DNA of 64,000 bases from Segatella copri (GTDB lineage: Bacteria > Bacteroidota > Bacteroidia > Bacteroidales > Bacteroidaceae), in the NCBI RefSeq assembly GCF_949820605.1, contig NZ_CATKVU010000006.1, forward strand, positions 2,553,001 through 2,617,000. Direction: 5' to 3'. Positions 17,143 through 25,669 of this stretch are shown here, piece by piece (positions within the stretch are counted from its first letter, which is position 1; every line of letters begins with the position of its first letter). Under the pieces are notes generated by a model. That model saw only the letters and a program-made list of their open reading frames with translations, did no database searches and was not told the origin of the DNA. Both the position numbers and the translations under genes were made by a program.

Positions 17143-17338
17143 CCACTAGGCTCAGCAGCTCTGCTGAGCCTAGTCAGCAGAGCTGCCGACTGCAGTCAGC
17201 ACATCTGCTGACAATAGTGACAACACCTTATAGTTGTACAACCTTACACCTTATAGTTGTACAACCTTACACCTTATAGTTGTACAACTTTACCCCCCAT
17301 AGTTGTACAACCTTACACCTTGTAGTTGTACAACAACA
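17143..17338 (+). repeat. Composite hairpin and GTTGTACAAC repeat block
   Basis: 17145-17174 is a perfect 30-bp palindrome (14-bp arms ACTAGGCTCAGCAG and inverse). Partly palindromic CAGCAGAGCTGC and GACTGCAGTC segments follow. Then come five 23-bp-spaced copies of TTATAGTTGTACAACCTTAC between 17226 and 17335, each with the palindrome GTTGTACAAC. The first 85 bp match 43084-43000 read on the minus strand with few changes. Confidence 0.85.
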
Positions 17339-17417
17339 AAATCTTAGTAGAACAACTATGGCAGCAAACGCCTCAAATACAGTAGCCATAGTCGTAGAAT
17401 TCCAAATTAGAAGAATT

Positions 17418-17648
17418 CTACTTATAAATTTTGTGAAGTCCATCAGCTGATTGTAATTCCATAATCACATCATCAACAATATACAAATCACTCATTAAAT
17501 AGAGCAAAGAACGTTCATCATGGAGTAGTTCGTTGGTCTTACTCATTTGAAAAATATCAAATGCTCTTTCGGGAGAAATATCCAACCGCTTTGCCAACAA
17601 AGTACATATTCTACCTATCTTCATCCAAAGCTGTGAATCTCTTAACAT
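17418..17648 (-). CDS. DUF3791-like small protein
   Basis: 76 residues, resembling DUF3791: WMKIGRICTLLAKRLDISPE then AFDIFQMSKTNELLHD and a YLMSDLYIVDDVIMEL end. Its start overlaps the end of the DUF3990 gene by 7 bp, so the two are translationally coupled. DUF3791 proteins flank DUF3990 genes in many Bacteroidetes and Firmicutes; an antitoxin role is inferred. Confidence 0.7.
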   Translation of the reverse strand: MLRDSQLWMKIGRICTLLAKRLDISPERAFDIFQMSKTNELLHDERSLLYLMSDLYIVDDVIMELQSADGLHKIYK

Positions 17649-18157
17649 GACTTTACCTCCTTTCTTGCTAAATCATTTAACGGCTCCGCAGATATGAAAT
17701 GTAAGCTATCATCAAGTATATTTTGAGAGATAATACATATTTGATTATTCGGTTGATGCTCAGACAATCGTTTCAAAGCATATTCCATAGAAATATCTCC
17801 ATTTAAATAATCTTCTATCGTTGTAATGACTCGGTCATCGGCAATACCACCTTCAACGTAATCATATTCTCTCCAGGGCATCTCTCCAGCTCTACTTTTT
17901 ACTATAAATTTGAGCCATTCATTATCGTAAGCCGTGAATATTTTACAACGAGCATTTTGCTTAATGTAATTTTCGTCTAGTTCATAAATATTTAGCCATT
18001 GCGGCAAACCCAAGTTCACAACTCTTTTTGCCCAACTGATAGCCTGATCACGAATGTCTGTAACATAAAATCCCTTACCGAAATCGAGATTATCTCGTCC
18101 GATATGACAAAGTGGATATTCCACTATTCGAGTTGCTCCATGAAAAACCGTACGCAT
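17642..18157 (-). CDS. DUF3990 protein (ADP-ribosyltransferase-like, putative toxin)
   Basis: 171 residues. N-terminal VFHGATRIVEYP, then NLDFGKGFYVTDIRDQAISW and LNIYELDENYIK. These follow the H-G / Y-T / E-like order of ART-fold enzymes, and DUF3990 has been grouped with that fold. Flanked on both sides by DUF3791-like genes (5-bp gap and 7-bp overlap), so a toxin with two small partner proteins is the likely reading. The substrate is unknown. Confidence 0.7.
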   Translation of the reverse strand: MRTVFHGATRIVEYPLCHIGRDNLDFGKGFYVTDIRDQAISWAKRVVNLGLPQWLNIYELDENYIKQNARCKIFTAYDNEWLKFIVKSRAGEMPWREYDYVEGGIADDRVITTIEDYLNGDISMEYALKRLSEHQPNNQICIISQNILDDSLHFISAEPLNDLARKEVKSC

Positions 18158-18162
18158 TGTTA

Positions 18163-18390
18163 TTAATTATTTGCTGTTTCCAGACGACGAAGTGCAGTTT
18201 GTAAAGCTGCTACAACATAATCTTTACTCTGTGTATGAAGGGCATCAAGTCTTGTGGTAAGACCATGTATCAGTCCAACCTTTTTCATCCGCAAGTACAT
18301 TTCTTGCCTACTGCATCCTTCTGCCTTTGCAGTAAGATCGACGCACATCGTTGCAAAAGCCAATGCCTGTTGAGTTTCTGCTGTACCCAT
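18163..18390 (-). CDS. DUF3791-like small protein, first gene of cassette
   Basis: 75 residues: ALAFATMCVDLTAKAEGCSR, MYLRMKKVGLIHGL and a helical LQTALRRLETANN end. It opens the three-gene cassette, with a good -7 box 31 bp upstream of its ATG. It is distantly similar to the third gene (17418-17648). Antitoxin role inferred from context. Confidence 0.65.
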   Translation of the reverse strand: MGTAETQQALAFATMCVDLTAKAEGCSRQEMYLRMKKVGLIHGLTTRLDALHTQSKDYVVAALQTALRRLETANN

Positions 18391-18420
18391 AATATTTATG
18401 TTTTATATTAAACGATGATG

Positions 18421-18428
18421 CAAAGATA
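18421..18428 (-). promoter_or_regulatory. -7 box of DUF3791/DUF3990 cassette
   Basis: TATCTTTG on the minus strand, followed by CATC. Confidence 0.6.
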
Positions 18429-18755
18429 CTACTTTCTTTTGGAAATACAATTATTATCTGCAACTTTTTAAACGAAAAAACGAACTTTTCTTTAATATTC
18501 TGATTTAACAGAGGTTAGACTGACCTTCTTTGTTTCAAGAGATAGAAAAGCATTGCCTCCTAAGCACAGCCGTCAGTTTACTCGACCAACAATCAAGATA
18601 CTTACTTGCCTCCAATATCCCCATCTTAGCTAAGAAAGGCAATGGATATGTAGGAAGTACAAAACAGAAAATGGCTTTATAAATGAAAGGACAATATACA
18701 AGGGCGTACCATAAGTCTATGATGCGCCCTCGAAACTTCCTCCAAGAATTAAAAA
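18429..18755. other. Gap with a possible gene relic and a hairpin
   Basis: No confident gene. A 53-codon stretch open on the plus strand (18524-18682) reads SLFQEIEKHCLLSTAVSLLD onward but has no start codon, so it may be the tail of a lost gene. A GGGCG...CGCCC hairpin near 18702-18730 could terminate the minus-strand gene that ends at 18756. Confidence 0.35.
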
Positions 18756-19196
18756 TTAATAGTTGAAATATACTGTCCCATAAAGAGTTGTGAGAGCAGA
18801 CCATTCAAAATTATCTACTATAAATTGTCCATCTCCAGATGAAACTCTTTGCGCTCTAACCGTACCATTGTTCATCCAGCTTCTAGCATCAGAATGATAT
18901 ACAGCTACTACATAAGGACCTTCATACTGACCTATTCTAGCACAAACACGTAGTTTGACTCTCACAAATCTTCCATCCTGTGCTTTCACATACCCACCAA
19001 CCACACTCGTTTGAGATATTGGTGGAGTTGGAGCACCAAAGCCATAAGATTGAATTGAAGGTACTGATGGAACAGAAGGCACACTAGGAACCAATGGACG
19101 TCCTGTAGTAGCATCCAAAGGTACATACTCAAAAGCCTGAGCACTCATGCCTAACGAAAACGCAGCGAACAAAGTCGCCAATAACACTTTTTTCAT
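18756..19196 (-). CDS. Secreted protein of unknown function with VPS repeats
   Basis: 146 residues. Signal peptide MKKVLLATLFAAFSLGMSAQ, then a short run of four VPS triplets (about residues 36-48) and a beta-rich domain (VVGGYVKAQDGRFVRVKLRV, YVVAVYHSDARSWMNNG, LYGTVYFNY). No family recognised. It lies 37 bp after the gene broken by the IS4-like element and was probably the third gene of one operon (21435 to 18756). Confidence 0.6.
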   Translation of the reverse strand: MKKVLLATLFAAFSLGMSAQAFEYVPLDATTGRPLVPSVPSVPSVPSIQSYGFGAPTPPISQTSVVGGYVKAQDGRFVRVKLRVCARIGQYEGPYVVAVYHSDARSWMNNGTVRAQRVSSGDGQFIVDNFEWSALTTLYGTVYFNY

Positions 19197-19516
19197 AAGT
19201 TAACCCTTTCTATTTATAAATTTAACGTTATATTATTTTGGGAACGAAGCAGTTCCTAAGCTAATAGCGAAACCCACATCATCAAAAAATATATTATAGC
19301 ATACTGGATGCTTTTTATACGGCAATATGCGGATCTCTGCAGAAACAGTTCTTTTAACAGCATTAATTGATGAAGACGTAAGAAAAGGCATACCATAATT
19401 TTTCAAAATTTGCTTTATCGTAGTATCTATATCAGAAACATAATACTCGGCAGTTCCGTAGTAAACGAAAGGTTGTTTATTTCTCCAATGTGCCTTTATC
19501 TCGTCCTTTGAAGGTT

Positions 19517-20910
19517 CAATAGTTCGTTAATAATTCAATAATGTGCTAAGCAGCTATACGCTGTAAGCACGAGAGATCTTTGAAAATCTTGCTAATTAAA
19601 GTTCGGTTCGGGGTGTACCCACTTGCTTTAAAAATTCGTTTCACCAGATAAATGTTGGTCATCAGTGACTTGAATGAAGACATAGAATATTCCATTCCCA
19701 TCTCCTTCATAGTTACCTTGGCAACATTTAGTGATGTGAACGAAGCATTGAAAGCAAAATCGAGTTTCCATTTATCGCGAGCCTGGCAGTCCATAAGACC
19801 AGTATAGCCTTTGGCGTCACGAAAGCAAAATTCGATCTGGAACCTGGTTCTATAATAAAGAAGTACCTCTTCACCCGAAAGTGAGGTGTCTGTAGAGAAG
19901 AATAGTTTCTTCTTGCCATTCGGCATCTGCCAGATGACAAGTCTAACTTTACACTTGAGTGCCTTGGAATAGGCAATCAAAGTATAAGCTGTTCCTTCTA
20001 TATCTTTCATTTCCATCTTCTCCATTCGAGTGAGGTCAAGATTCTTCATATCAATCTTGCCATCCTTGGTCTTTGGGCGACCACGTTTTCCAGTACGTGG
20101 ACCAGCATAGACATAAAAGAGACAAGCATTGTCACGAAAGCGGCTTATCAAAGAGAACCCTTCTTTCTTTATCCCATTAACAAATGTACTTGTAGAGAAG
20201 TAAGCATCTGCAACTATGAGGGTTGAGAGTTTGAGAAGTTCATTGCGGTAACGCTTAATGACGCCGATATAGAAATCTACCATAGTCTTGTTTCTAAGAC
20301 TCAGTTCTTTATTACTTAGCGACTGGTGGGCTCTTAACATCATGCAGTCTTTGGCAACAATATCAATGAGTCCAATACCCATGATTTCGAGACCATGTTT
20401 AACAGACTGTGCACATCCCGACCAAAAACGACCGATATGTGGAGTCTTCTTGCCAGCTTTGCTGATGTAGCTGGGATCAATGGCAATAGCCCATCTTCCC
20501 TGTTTACCAAAGAAGCGCTTGGCAAGTGAGACATTAAGTTTGAGCCAGTCAATGCTTTTCGACTTTTTTAAGCCGAATGCGTTGCGATAGGTTTGCTCAA
20601 CATGCGAGCCATACCTCCCCATTTGGGTGAAATTTATCTTTCTTGGTATTACCATGAACAAAATTATCACCTCGATGAGTATTTTCTCGAAACTTTTTGT
20701 TAACTTTGCAGCCGAATCTTCAACTGCATCTTTAAAGATATCCATATATTGGTCAAGTCCTGTATTCATATAATTTTGCGTTTGTCGTGATTTGCAAAGT
20801 TACTGAAAATCAGCGACTTGACCAACTTTTTATAGTTAAGTTTTCATAAATATTTCTTAATATAAGTTGTTGATTTACAGACGATTAAATATTAATTTAA
20901 CGCAGTATTG
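19517..20910 (-). mobile_element. IS4-superfamily-like insertion sequence
   Basis: 1394 bp. Ends CAATAGTTCGTTAA (left) and, inward, CAATACTGCGTTAA (right). AAGGTT at 19511-19516 and 20911-20916 is the target duplication, and removing one copy restores the host gene. Confidence 0.85.
19546..20769 (-). CDS. IS4-superfamily-like DDE transposase
   Basis: 407 residues. First Asp in WAIAIDPSYISKAGK (near 95), second in LIVADAYFSTSTF (near 190), and a YRTRFQIEFCFRDAKG segment (near 315) that fits the Y..R....E......K signature of IS4-type enzymes. The exact family was not settled. The -7 box at about 20803-20810 (TAACTTTG) lies in the right end of the IS. The frame is intact. Confidence 0.85.
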   Translation of the reverse strand: MNTGLDQYMDIFKDAVEDSAAKLTKSFEKILIEVIILFMVIPRKINFTQMGRYGSHVEQTYRNAFGLKKSKSIDWLKLNVSLAKRFFGKQGRWAIAIDPSYISKAGKKTPHIGRFWSGCAQSVKHGLEIMGIGLIDIVAKDCMMLRAHQSLSNKELSLRNKTMVDFYIGVIKRYRNELLKLSTLIVADAYFSTSTFVNGIKKEGFSLISRFRDNACLFYVYAGPRTGKRGRPKTKDGKIDMKNLDLTRMEKMEMKDIEGTAYTLIAYSKALKCKVRLVIWQMPNGKKKLFFSTDTSLSGEEVLLYYRTRFQIEFCFRDAKGYTGLMDCQARDKWKLDFAFNASFTSLNVAKVTMKEMGMEYSMSSFKSLMTNIYLVKRIFKASGYTPNRTLISKIFKDLSCLQRIAA

Positions 20911-21150
20911 AAGGTTGAGTATAAGAATTTATTTGAAACTTAAATCTGTAATTTGAAGGATGTTCATAACTATCATACACGATAAAACCGCCATAGTTAC
21001 CCCAGATATTATAATTACTAGTATTATACCAGCTCCCCCAATATCCATCATAAAAACATGCAAAACCAAGTTCATAACTTTGAGCATGACTTTCTAATGG
21101 GGTAAACATAACTAACAAACCAAACAAAAAGAACAAATATTTCCTCATAA

Positions 21151-21435
21151 TTATACTATTTTATTATTCATCTTCAAATACTCTATTGCACTAATAATTG
21201 CATCTACCCTAGAACAAAAGATTGCATGATCATGCTTTGATTGATTTTTATATAGGTCATAAAGCCAAGCTTTTGCTTCCTCCCTGCTTACATTCTCATC
21301 AACCACACATAGATATATATACTCAATTATATTACGAAAGCTTGTTGCATTTGAAAATGGATCATCATTCGTATAAGGTGCATTTTTCACCTCATCTTCC
21401 AAGATTTTCTTTGCTGTTTCTACACTTGAAACCAT
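21151..21435 (-). CDS. Small hypothetical protein upstream of the split gene
   Basis: 94 residues, acidic and helical, no signal peptide: VETAKKILEDEVKNAPYTND, IIEYIYLCVVDENVSREEAK, DAIISAIEYLKMNNKIV. The stop and the next ATG are only 2 bp apart, so it is co-transcribed with the secreted-protein gene. No family recognised. Confidence 0.6.
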   Translation of the reverse strand: MVSSVETAKKILEDEVKNAPYTNDDPFSNATSFRNIIEYIYLCVVDENVSREEAKAWLYDLYKNQSKHDHAIFCSRVDAIISAIEYLKMNNKIV

Positions 21436-21497
21436 ACATTATGTCTCCAAAGCCACGGCTCCAAATGGCACTCTAATAATTGAAGATTAGCATAAAC

Positions 21498-21665
21498 ACA
21501 AAAACGTGGAGCCAGTCTGCCGCTCGTTCCACGTGTTGAGGCCTTCGCATTGCCCTATTAGTCGAAACGAGCAACGCTGAAAGCCCCACGCAAAAGTGAA
21601 TATATAGTACACCATCTTGCGCTATGCACTTTAGCACACAGCGACAATTAGGATATATATAATAC
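21498..21665 (-). ncRNA. Candidate structured RNA
   Basis: Read on the minus strand there are three stem-loops. The first (21643-21620) pairs CGCT.TGC with GCA...AGCG. The second (21587-21540) is a long stem of GGCUUUC-A-GCGUUGC with GCAAUGCGAAGGCC, 14 pairs with one bulge. The third (21534-21504) is ACGUGGA...UCCACGU, followed by five U. The last looks like a terminator. A 64-codon frame on the same strand is probably a by-product. No known RNA family identified. Confidence 0.4.
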
Positions 21666-21901
21666 ACCCCTGGGACGTCCTCGTTGCTTTGTTTTTGACT
21701 AATAGTTTGAAGTTGCGAAGTTCCAACACGTCAAACACAAAGCGTTCAGTACGCCTTTATGTATATGTATCAATCCCTTAGCTTCCACCCTTAGGGCTTC
21801 CAGCTTGGATATGACACCGCAAATTTATGAAATATTCTCGAAATCACCAAACTTTTATCGAAAAAAGTGAAGAGAAAGATTGCTTTTTCGATATAAAATC
21901 G

Positions 21902-21909
21902 TATCTTTG
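21902..21909 (+). promoter_or_regulatory. -7 box of DUF1016 gene
   Basis: TATCTTTG followed by CAC, 29 bp before the ATG. Confidence 0.6.
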
Positions 21910-21938
21910 CACTTTGAACAGCTAAAATCAGTAGCATC

Positions 21939-23054
21939 ATGAAAGAACCCGGCAAGAAATATAACGATGAAGACAACATGCTCGTCAACGACTTGCGTTC
22001 CATCGTCAGCAAGGCCCGCAGCAGAGCATTTGCTGCCGTCAATTATTCTCTGGTGGAAAGAAACTGGAGAATTGGACAACGTATTGTAGAACAGGAACAG
22101 AACGGAGCATCACGTGCAGAATACGGAAAGCATGTGATAGAGGTAGCTTCGGCTGCTCTTACAGAGGAATTCGGGAAGGGATTCTCCAAGACAAGTATCA
22201 AGAATTGCAAGAAATTCTTTATGTATTTTTCTCATTCTGAAAAAGGTCAGGCAGTGCCTGACCAATTCAAGAATTCAAAAGGTCAAGCACTGCCTGACCT
22301 TTTGATGTCCCATCTTCTCCCTTGGACCCACTATGAGCGTCTCATCCGTGTAGAAGATAAACAAGCTCGTGAATGGTATACCAAGGAAGCGTTCAACGAA
22401 GGTTGGAGTTATCGAACACTCAACCGCAATATCAACACCTTATATTATGAACGTCTTCTTATGTCAAAGAAGAAGCAGCCAGTCGTTAACGAGATGCAAG
22501 ACAAGACAAAGGCTTATCAGCAAGACAAGCTAGAATACATCAAATCACCAGTTGTCTTGGAATTTCTTGGATTGCCAGAAGACATCTCCCTCGCAGAATC
22601 AAAACTGGAGACTGCCATCATCAACAACCTAGAGAAATTCTTGATGGAAATGGGAAAGGGATATGCGCTTGTGGCTCGCCAGCAACATATCCGAACCGAG
22701 GAGAATGACTACTATATCGACTTGGTATTTTACAATTACCTCATCAAATCTTTTATCTTGGTCGACTTGAAGGTAAATCGCATCACCTACCAGGATGTAG
22801 GACAAATGGACATGTATCTCCAAATGTACGATAAGATGAAAAAAGGACCAGACGACAACCCTACAATCGGCATCATCCTTTGTAGCGAGACCGATTCTGA
22901 TGTGGCACGATACTCTACCCTCGCAAAAAACGACCAGATGTTCGCTGCAAAATACAAGCTTTACCTGCCAGACAAGGAAGACTTGAGAAGAGAAATCGAA
23001 CGACAGAAGGAACTGTATCTAATGACTCACCCTGAAGAAAACGAAAAAGAGTAA
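21939..23054 (+). CDS. DUF1016 (YhcG-type) PD-(D/E)xK nuclease-like protein
   Basis: 371 residues. N-terminal DUF1016_N helical part (about 15-170): SLVERNWRIGQRIVEQEQNG, FGKGFSKTSIKNCKKFF, PWTHYERLIRVEDKQAREWY. C-terminal nuclease domain (about 195-350) with YYIDLVFYNYLIKSFILVDL followed by KVNR, the D...D-x-K core. Family members are linked to restriction or mobile-DNA islands. Two copies of a palindrome are inserted in frame at residues 102-121 (KGQAVPDQF and KGQALPDLL), a spot where homologues have a variable loop. Confidence 0.85.
   Translation: MKEPGKKYNDEDNMLVNDLRSIVSKARSRAFAAVNYSLVERNWRIGQRIVEQEQNGASRAEYGKHVIEVASAALTEEFGKGFSKTSIKNCKKFFMYFSHSEKGQAVPDQFKNSKGQALPDLLMSHLLPWTHYERLIRVEDKQAREWYTKEAFNEGWSYRTLNRNINTLYYERLLMSKKKQPVVNEMQDKTKAYQQDKLEYIKSPVVLEFLGLPEDISLAESKLETAIINNLEKFLMEMGKGYALVARQQHIRTEENDYYIDLVFYNYLIKSFILVDLKVNRITYQDVGQMDMYLQMYDKMKKGPDDNPTIGIILCSETDSDVARYSTLAKNDQMFAAKYKLYLPDKEDLRREIERQKELYLMTHPEENEKE
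22245..22299. repeat. Two GGTCAGGCA palindromes inside the DUF1016 gene
   Basis: GGTCAGGCAGTGCCTGACC (22245-22263) and GGTCAAGCACTGCCTGACC (22281-22299), both preceded by AAAA. A third copy is the downstream hairpin at 23100-23118. In the gene they add repeated GQA(V/L)PD codons without breaking the frame. Confidence 0.85.
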
Positions 23055-23094
23055 TTCTTCTGGCAGTATCAAAATAATTAGAAGGAACCATTAC

Positions 23095-23123
23095 AAAAAG
23101 GTCAGGCACTGTCTGACCTTTTT
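23095..23123 (+). terminator. Terminator after DUF1016 gene
   Basis: AAAAAGGTCAGGCACTGTCT...GACCTTTTTT: same palindrome family as inside the gene, here with flanking A- and T-runs. Confidence 0.75.
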
Positions 23124-23210
23124 TAATATCATTTTCCGTATAACTATCCATTTATCTATAAAATCATTACTTTTTCTTGCATAAAGTTTGCAATTTCCGA
23201 TATTTATGCT

Positions 23211-23218
23211 TACCTTTG
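23211..23218 (+). promoter_or_regulatory. -7 box of proA promoter
   Basis: TACCTTTG followed by CCG, 70 bp before the ATG. Confidence 0.55.
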
Positions 23219-23288
23219 CCGTTGTTAAGAGGGAACTTGTAACACATTACAAAATATCTTATCATAAAAATAAGAAAGGAAATAGCGA

Positions 23289-24575
23289 ATGGAACTGAAA
23301 GAGACTTTCCAAAAAGTGAAGGCAGCCAGCAAAACACTTGGTTTGCTAACTGATGAACAACGTAATGAAATCCTGCAGGCGGTGGCTGATGCCATCATCG
23401 CTGAGACTCCTGCACTTCTCAAAGCGAATGCAGAAGACTTGGCGAAGATGGACAAGACGAACCCGCTCTACGACCGATTGCAACTCACCGAGCAGCGACT
23501 CCAGGATATTGCTTCGGATATGCGACACGTCAGTACACTGCCATCACCGCTCGGAAGAGTTCTCAAAGACAAAACACTCGAAAATGGTTTGCACCTGCAG
23601 CGAGTTGCCGTTCCTTTCGGAGTTATCGGTATGATTTATGAAGCCCGTCCTAATGTAACTTACGATGTTTTCTCACTCTGTTTCAAGAGCGGAAATGCGT
23701 GTGTACTGAAAGGAGGAAAGGATGCAAACGCCTCAAATTCAGCGGGTGTCGAACTTATCCACAAGGTGTTGATAACTTTTGGCATTGATCCGAATGTTGT
23801 TACACTGCTCCCTGCTACCCATGAAGCTACCGGCGAAATGCTGAATGCCGTGGGCTATATTGACCTCTGTATTCCTCGTGGCGGAAAGAAGCTCATCAAC
23901 TTCGTCCGTGATACTGCCAAAGTTCCGGTTATCGAAACCGGAGCCGGCGTGGTACATTGTTACTTTGACAAGGATGGCGACCTGGAGATGGGCAAGCGCA
24001 TCATCACCAATGCCAAATGCAGAAGAGTGAGCGTATGCAATGCACTCGACTGTCTGCTGATTCACGAAAGCAGATTAAACGACCTCCCTGCCCTCTGCGA
24101 GGCTCTCGCCGAGAAGCAAACCAAGATTCATGCAGATGCCAAGGCTTACGAGGCTTTAAAGGGGCACTATCCAGACACCTTATTATATAAGGCAGAGGAA
24201 AGCGAAGCGAAGATGAAAGAGGCTGATGCCAACATGAAGAGCATCTGGAACACCGAATGGCTCAGCATGCAGATGGGCATCAAGACCGTGGCTTCGGAAG
24301 ATGAGGCGCTCGAACACATCGCTACCTACGGAAGCGGACACAGCGAGAGCATCATTTCCAACAACGAAGCTGCCCAGAAGAAGTTCCAGGCATTGGTAGA
24401 TGCAGCCTGCGTTTATGTAAACGCCCCTACCAGCTTTACCGATGGTGCACAGTTTGGATTGGGCGCAGAGATTGGTATCAGTACCCAGAAGCTCGGAGCC
24501 CGCGGACCAATGGCACTAGAAGAAATTACCACCTACAAGTGGCTGATTACAGGAAATGGACAAACAAGGAAGTGA
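23289..24575 (+). CDS. proA: Gamma-glutamyl phosphate reductase
   Basis: Reduces gamma-glutamyl phosphate to glutamate semialdehyde with NADPH, the second step of proline synthesis. 428 residues, an aldehyde-dehydrogenase fold: [20 protein letters not shown] near 110, [14 protein letters not shown] near 140, the catalytic Cys in [12 protein letters not shown] near 247, and [20 protein letters not shown] near 380. A repeat block and argF' follow 72 bp downstream, so the two are probably one operon. Confidence 0.95.
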   Translation: MELKETFQKVKAASKTLGLLTDEQRNEILQAVADAIIAETPALLKANAEDLAKMDKTNPLYDRLQLTEQRLQDIASDMRHVSTLPSPLGRVLKDKTLENGLHLQRVAVPFGVIGMIYEARPNVTYDVFSLCFKSGNACVLKGGKDANASNSAGVELIHKVLITFGIDPNVVTLLPATHEATGEMLNAVGYIDLCIPRGGKKLINFVRDTAKVPVIETGAGVVHCYFDKDGDLEMGKRIITNAKCRRVSVCNALDCLLIHESRLNDLPALCEALAEKQTKIHADAKAYEALKGHYPDTLLYKAEESEAKMKEADANMKSIWNTEWLSMQMGIKTVASEDEALEHIATYGSGHSESIISNNEAAQKKFQALVDAACVYVNAPTSFTDGAQFGLGAEIGISTQKLGARGPMALEEITTYKWLITGNGQTRK

Positions 24576-24602
24576 AGAACGAAAAGTGAAGAGTGAAGAA
24601 TT
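24575..24602 (+). repeat. GAAGAGTGAAGAATTC repeat between proA and argF'
   Basis: GTGAAGAACGAAAAGTGAAG followed by AGTGAAGAATTC. It begins at the last base of the proA stop, as the copy at 8386 begins at the stop of the acyl-CoA synthetase. Confidence 0.75.
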
Positions 24603-24647
24603 CAATAGCTTTATATCAGAAATAACAAACAAAAAAACGAAATAACA

Positions 24648-25610
24648 ATGAAGACATTCTTTAATGTTGAAGACCTTGGCGACCTGAAAGCAGCGCTCAC
24701 CGAGGCACAGGAAGTGAAAGCAAACCGTTTCGGTTATCAGGAGTTGGGCAAGAACAAAACCTTGCTGATGATATTCTTCAATAACAGTCTCCGTACCCGA
24801 CTGAGTACACAGAAGGCTGCGATGAACCTGGGCATGAATGTAATCGTGCTCGACGTGAACGCAGGTGCCTGGAAACTGGAGACAGAGCGTGGCGTTATCA
24901 TGGATGGCGACAAGAGTGAACACCTGCTTGAGGCAATCCCAGTAATGGGTAGCTTCTGCGACCTTATCGGTGTTCGTAGCTTTGCCGGTTTGAAAGACCG
25001 TGACTACGATTATGCCGAGACCATCGTAAACCAGTTTGTAAAGTACAGCGGTCGCCCTGTCTTCGCCATGGAGACAGCCACCGTTCATCCACTCCAGGCA
25101 TTCGCCGACCTCATCACCATTGAGGAGCATAAGAAGGTGGCTCGTCCTAAGGTAGTCTTGACCTGGGCTCCTCATTGCCGTGCCTTGCCTCAGGCTGTAC
25201 CAAACTCATTCGCCCAGTGGATGAATGCAGCCGATGTTGATTTCGTGGTTACTCACCCTGAGGGCTATGAACTCGACCCAAAATTCGTAGGCAATGCCAA
25301 GGTAGAGTACGACCAGAAGAAGGCGCTGGAAGGTGCAGACTTCGTTTACGCCAAGAACTGGAGCTGTCCGGGCGTGAAAGACCCAGCACAGTATGGTGAG
25401 ATATTGAGCAAGGATATGAGCTGGACCATCGACGAGGAGCACATGAGCTGGACCAACGATGGTTGCTTCATGCACTGTCTGCCAGTACGCCGCGGTCTGA
25501 TTGTTACCGATGATGTCATCGAGAGCAAGAACAGTCTGGTGATTCCAGAGGCAGCCAACCGTGAGATTTCAGCCGAGGTGGTCATCAAGCGCATGCTCGA
25601 ATCACTTTAA
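24648..25610 (+). CDS. argF': N-acetyl/N-succinylornithine carbamoyltransferase
   Basis: Carbamoylates an acylated ornithine in arginine synthesis. 320 residues. The carbamoyl-phosphate site is FFNNSLRTRLSTQKAAMNLG near 43-62. ETATVHPLQAFADL lies near 145 and HCLPVRRGLIVTDDVIES near 280, where ordinary ornithine transcarbamylases have HCLP with a different loop. The LEAIPVMGSFCDLIGVR segment is as in Bacteroides enzymes that use N-succinylornithine, so succinyl is the more likely acyl group; this is inferred. Confidence 0.88.
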   Translation: MKTFFNVEDLGDLKAALTEAQEVKANRFGYQELGKNKTLLMIFFNNSLRTRLSTQKAAMNLGMNVIVLDVNAGAWKLETERGVIMDGDKSEHLLEAIPVMGSFCDLIGVRSFAGLKDRDYDYAETIVNQFVKYSGRPVFAMETATVHPLQAFADLITIEEHKKVARPKVVLTWAPHCRALPQAVPNSFAQWMNAADVDFVVTHPEGYELDPKFVGNAKVEYDQKKALEGADFVYAKNWSCPGVKDPAQYGEILSKDMSWTIDEEHMSWTNDGCFMHCLPVRRGLIVTDDVIESKNSLVIPEAANREISAEVVIKRMLESL

Positions 25611-25632
25611 AGCAGGATATAAGAAAGAGATT

Positions 25633-25669
25633 GAGGGTGTGTCATAAGTTCATGACACACCCTCTTTTT
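25633..25669 (+). terminator. Terminator after argF'
   Basis: GAGGGTGTGTCAT and ATGACACACCCTC, perfect 13-bp arms with a 6-nt loop, then TTTTTC. Confidence 0.85.

Larger units (their letters stand above)
19233..21148 (-). pseudogene. Secreted-protein gene split by IS4-like element
   Basis: Excising the IS and one copy of the 6-bp duplication joins 21148-20911 to 19510-19233 in frame, giving 171 residues. The join reads INSYTQPSKDEIKAHWRNK. The 5' part has a signal peptide (MRKYLFFLFGLLVMF..., cleavage near SHAQ) and an aromatic, Gly/Asn-rich segment. The 3' part reads FVYYGTAEYYVSDIDTTIKQ and ends GTASFPK. Function unknown. The exact repair shows a recent insertion. Confidence 0.85.

Noticed and set aside
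17226..17335. CRISPR array
   Set aside because: The 23-bp GTTGTACAAC repeats are back to back with no unique spacers, and no cas genes are present.
18535..18804. 89-residue open frame on the minus strand
   Set aside because: It overlaps the 3' end of the better-supported secreted-protein gene in another frame and has no recognisable start signal or domain.
21473..21667. 64-residue open frame on the minus strand (MYYIYPNCRCVLKC...)
   Set aside because: It coincides with the strong stem-loops of the candidate RNA, has unusual Cys/Arg composition and no ribosome-binding site; more likely a by-product of the RNA sequence.
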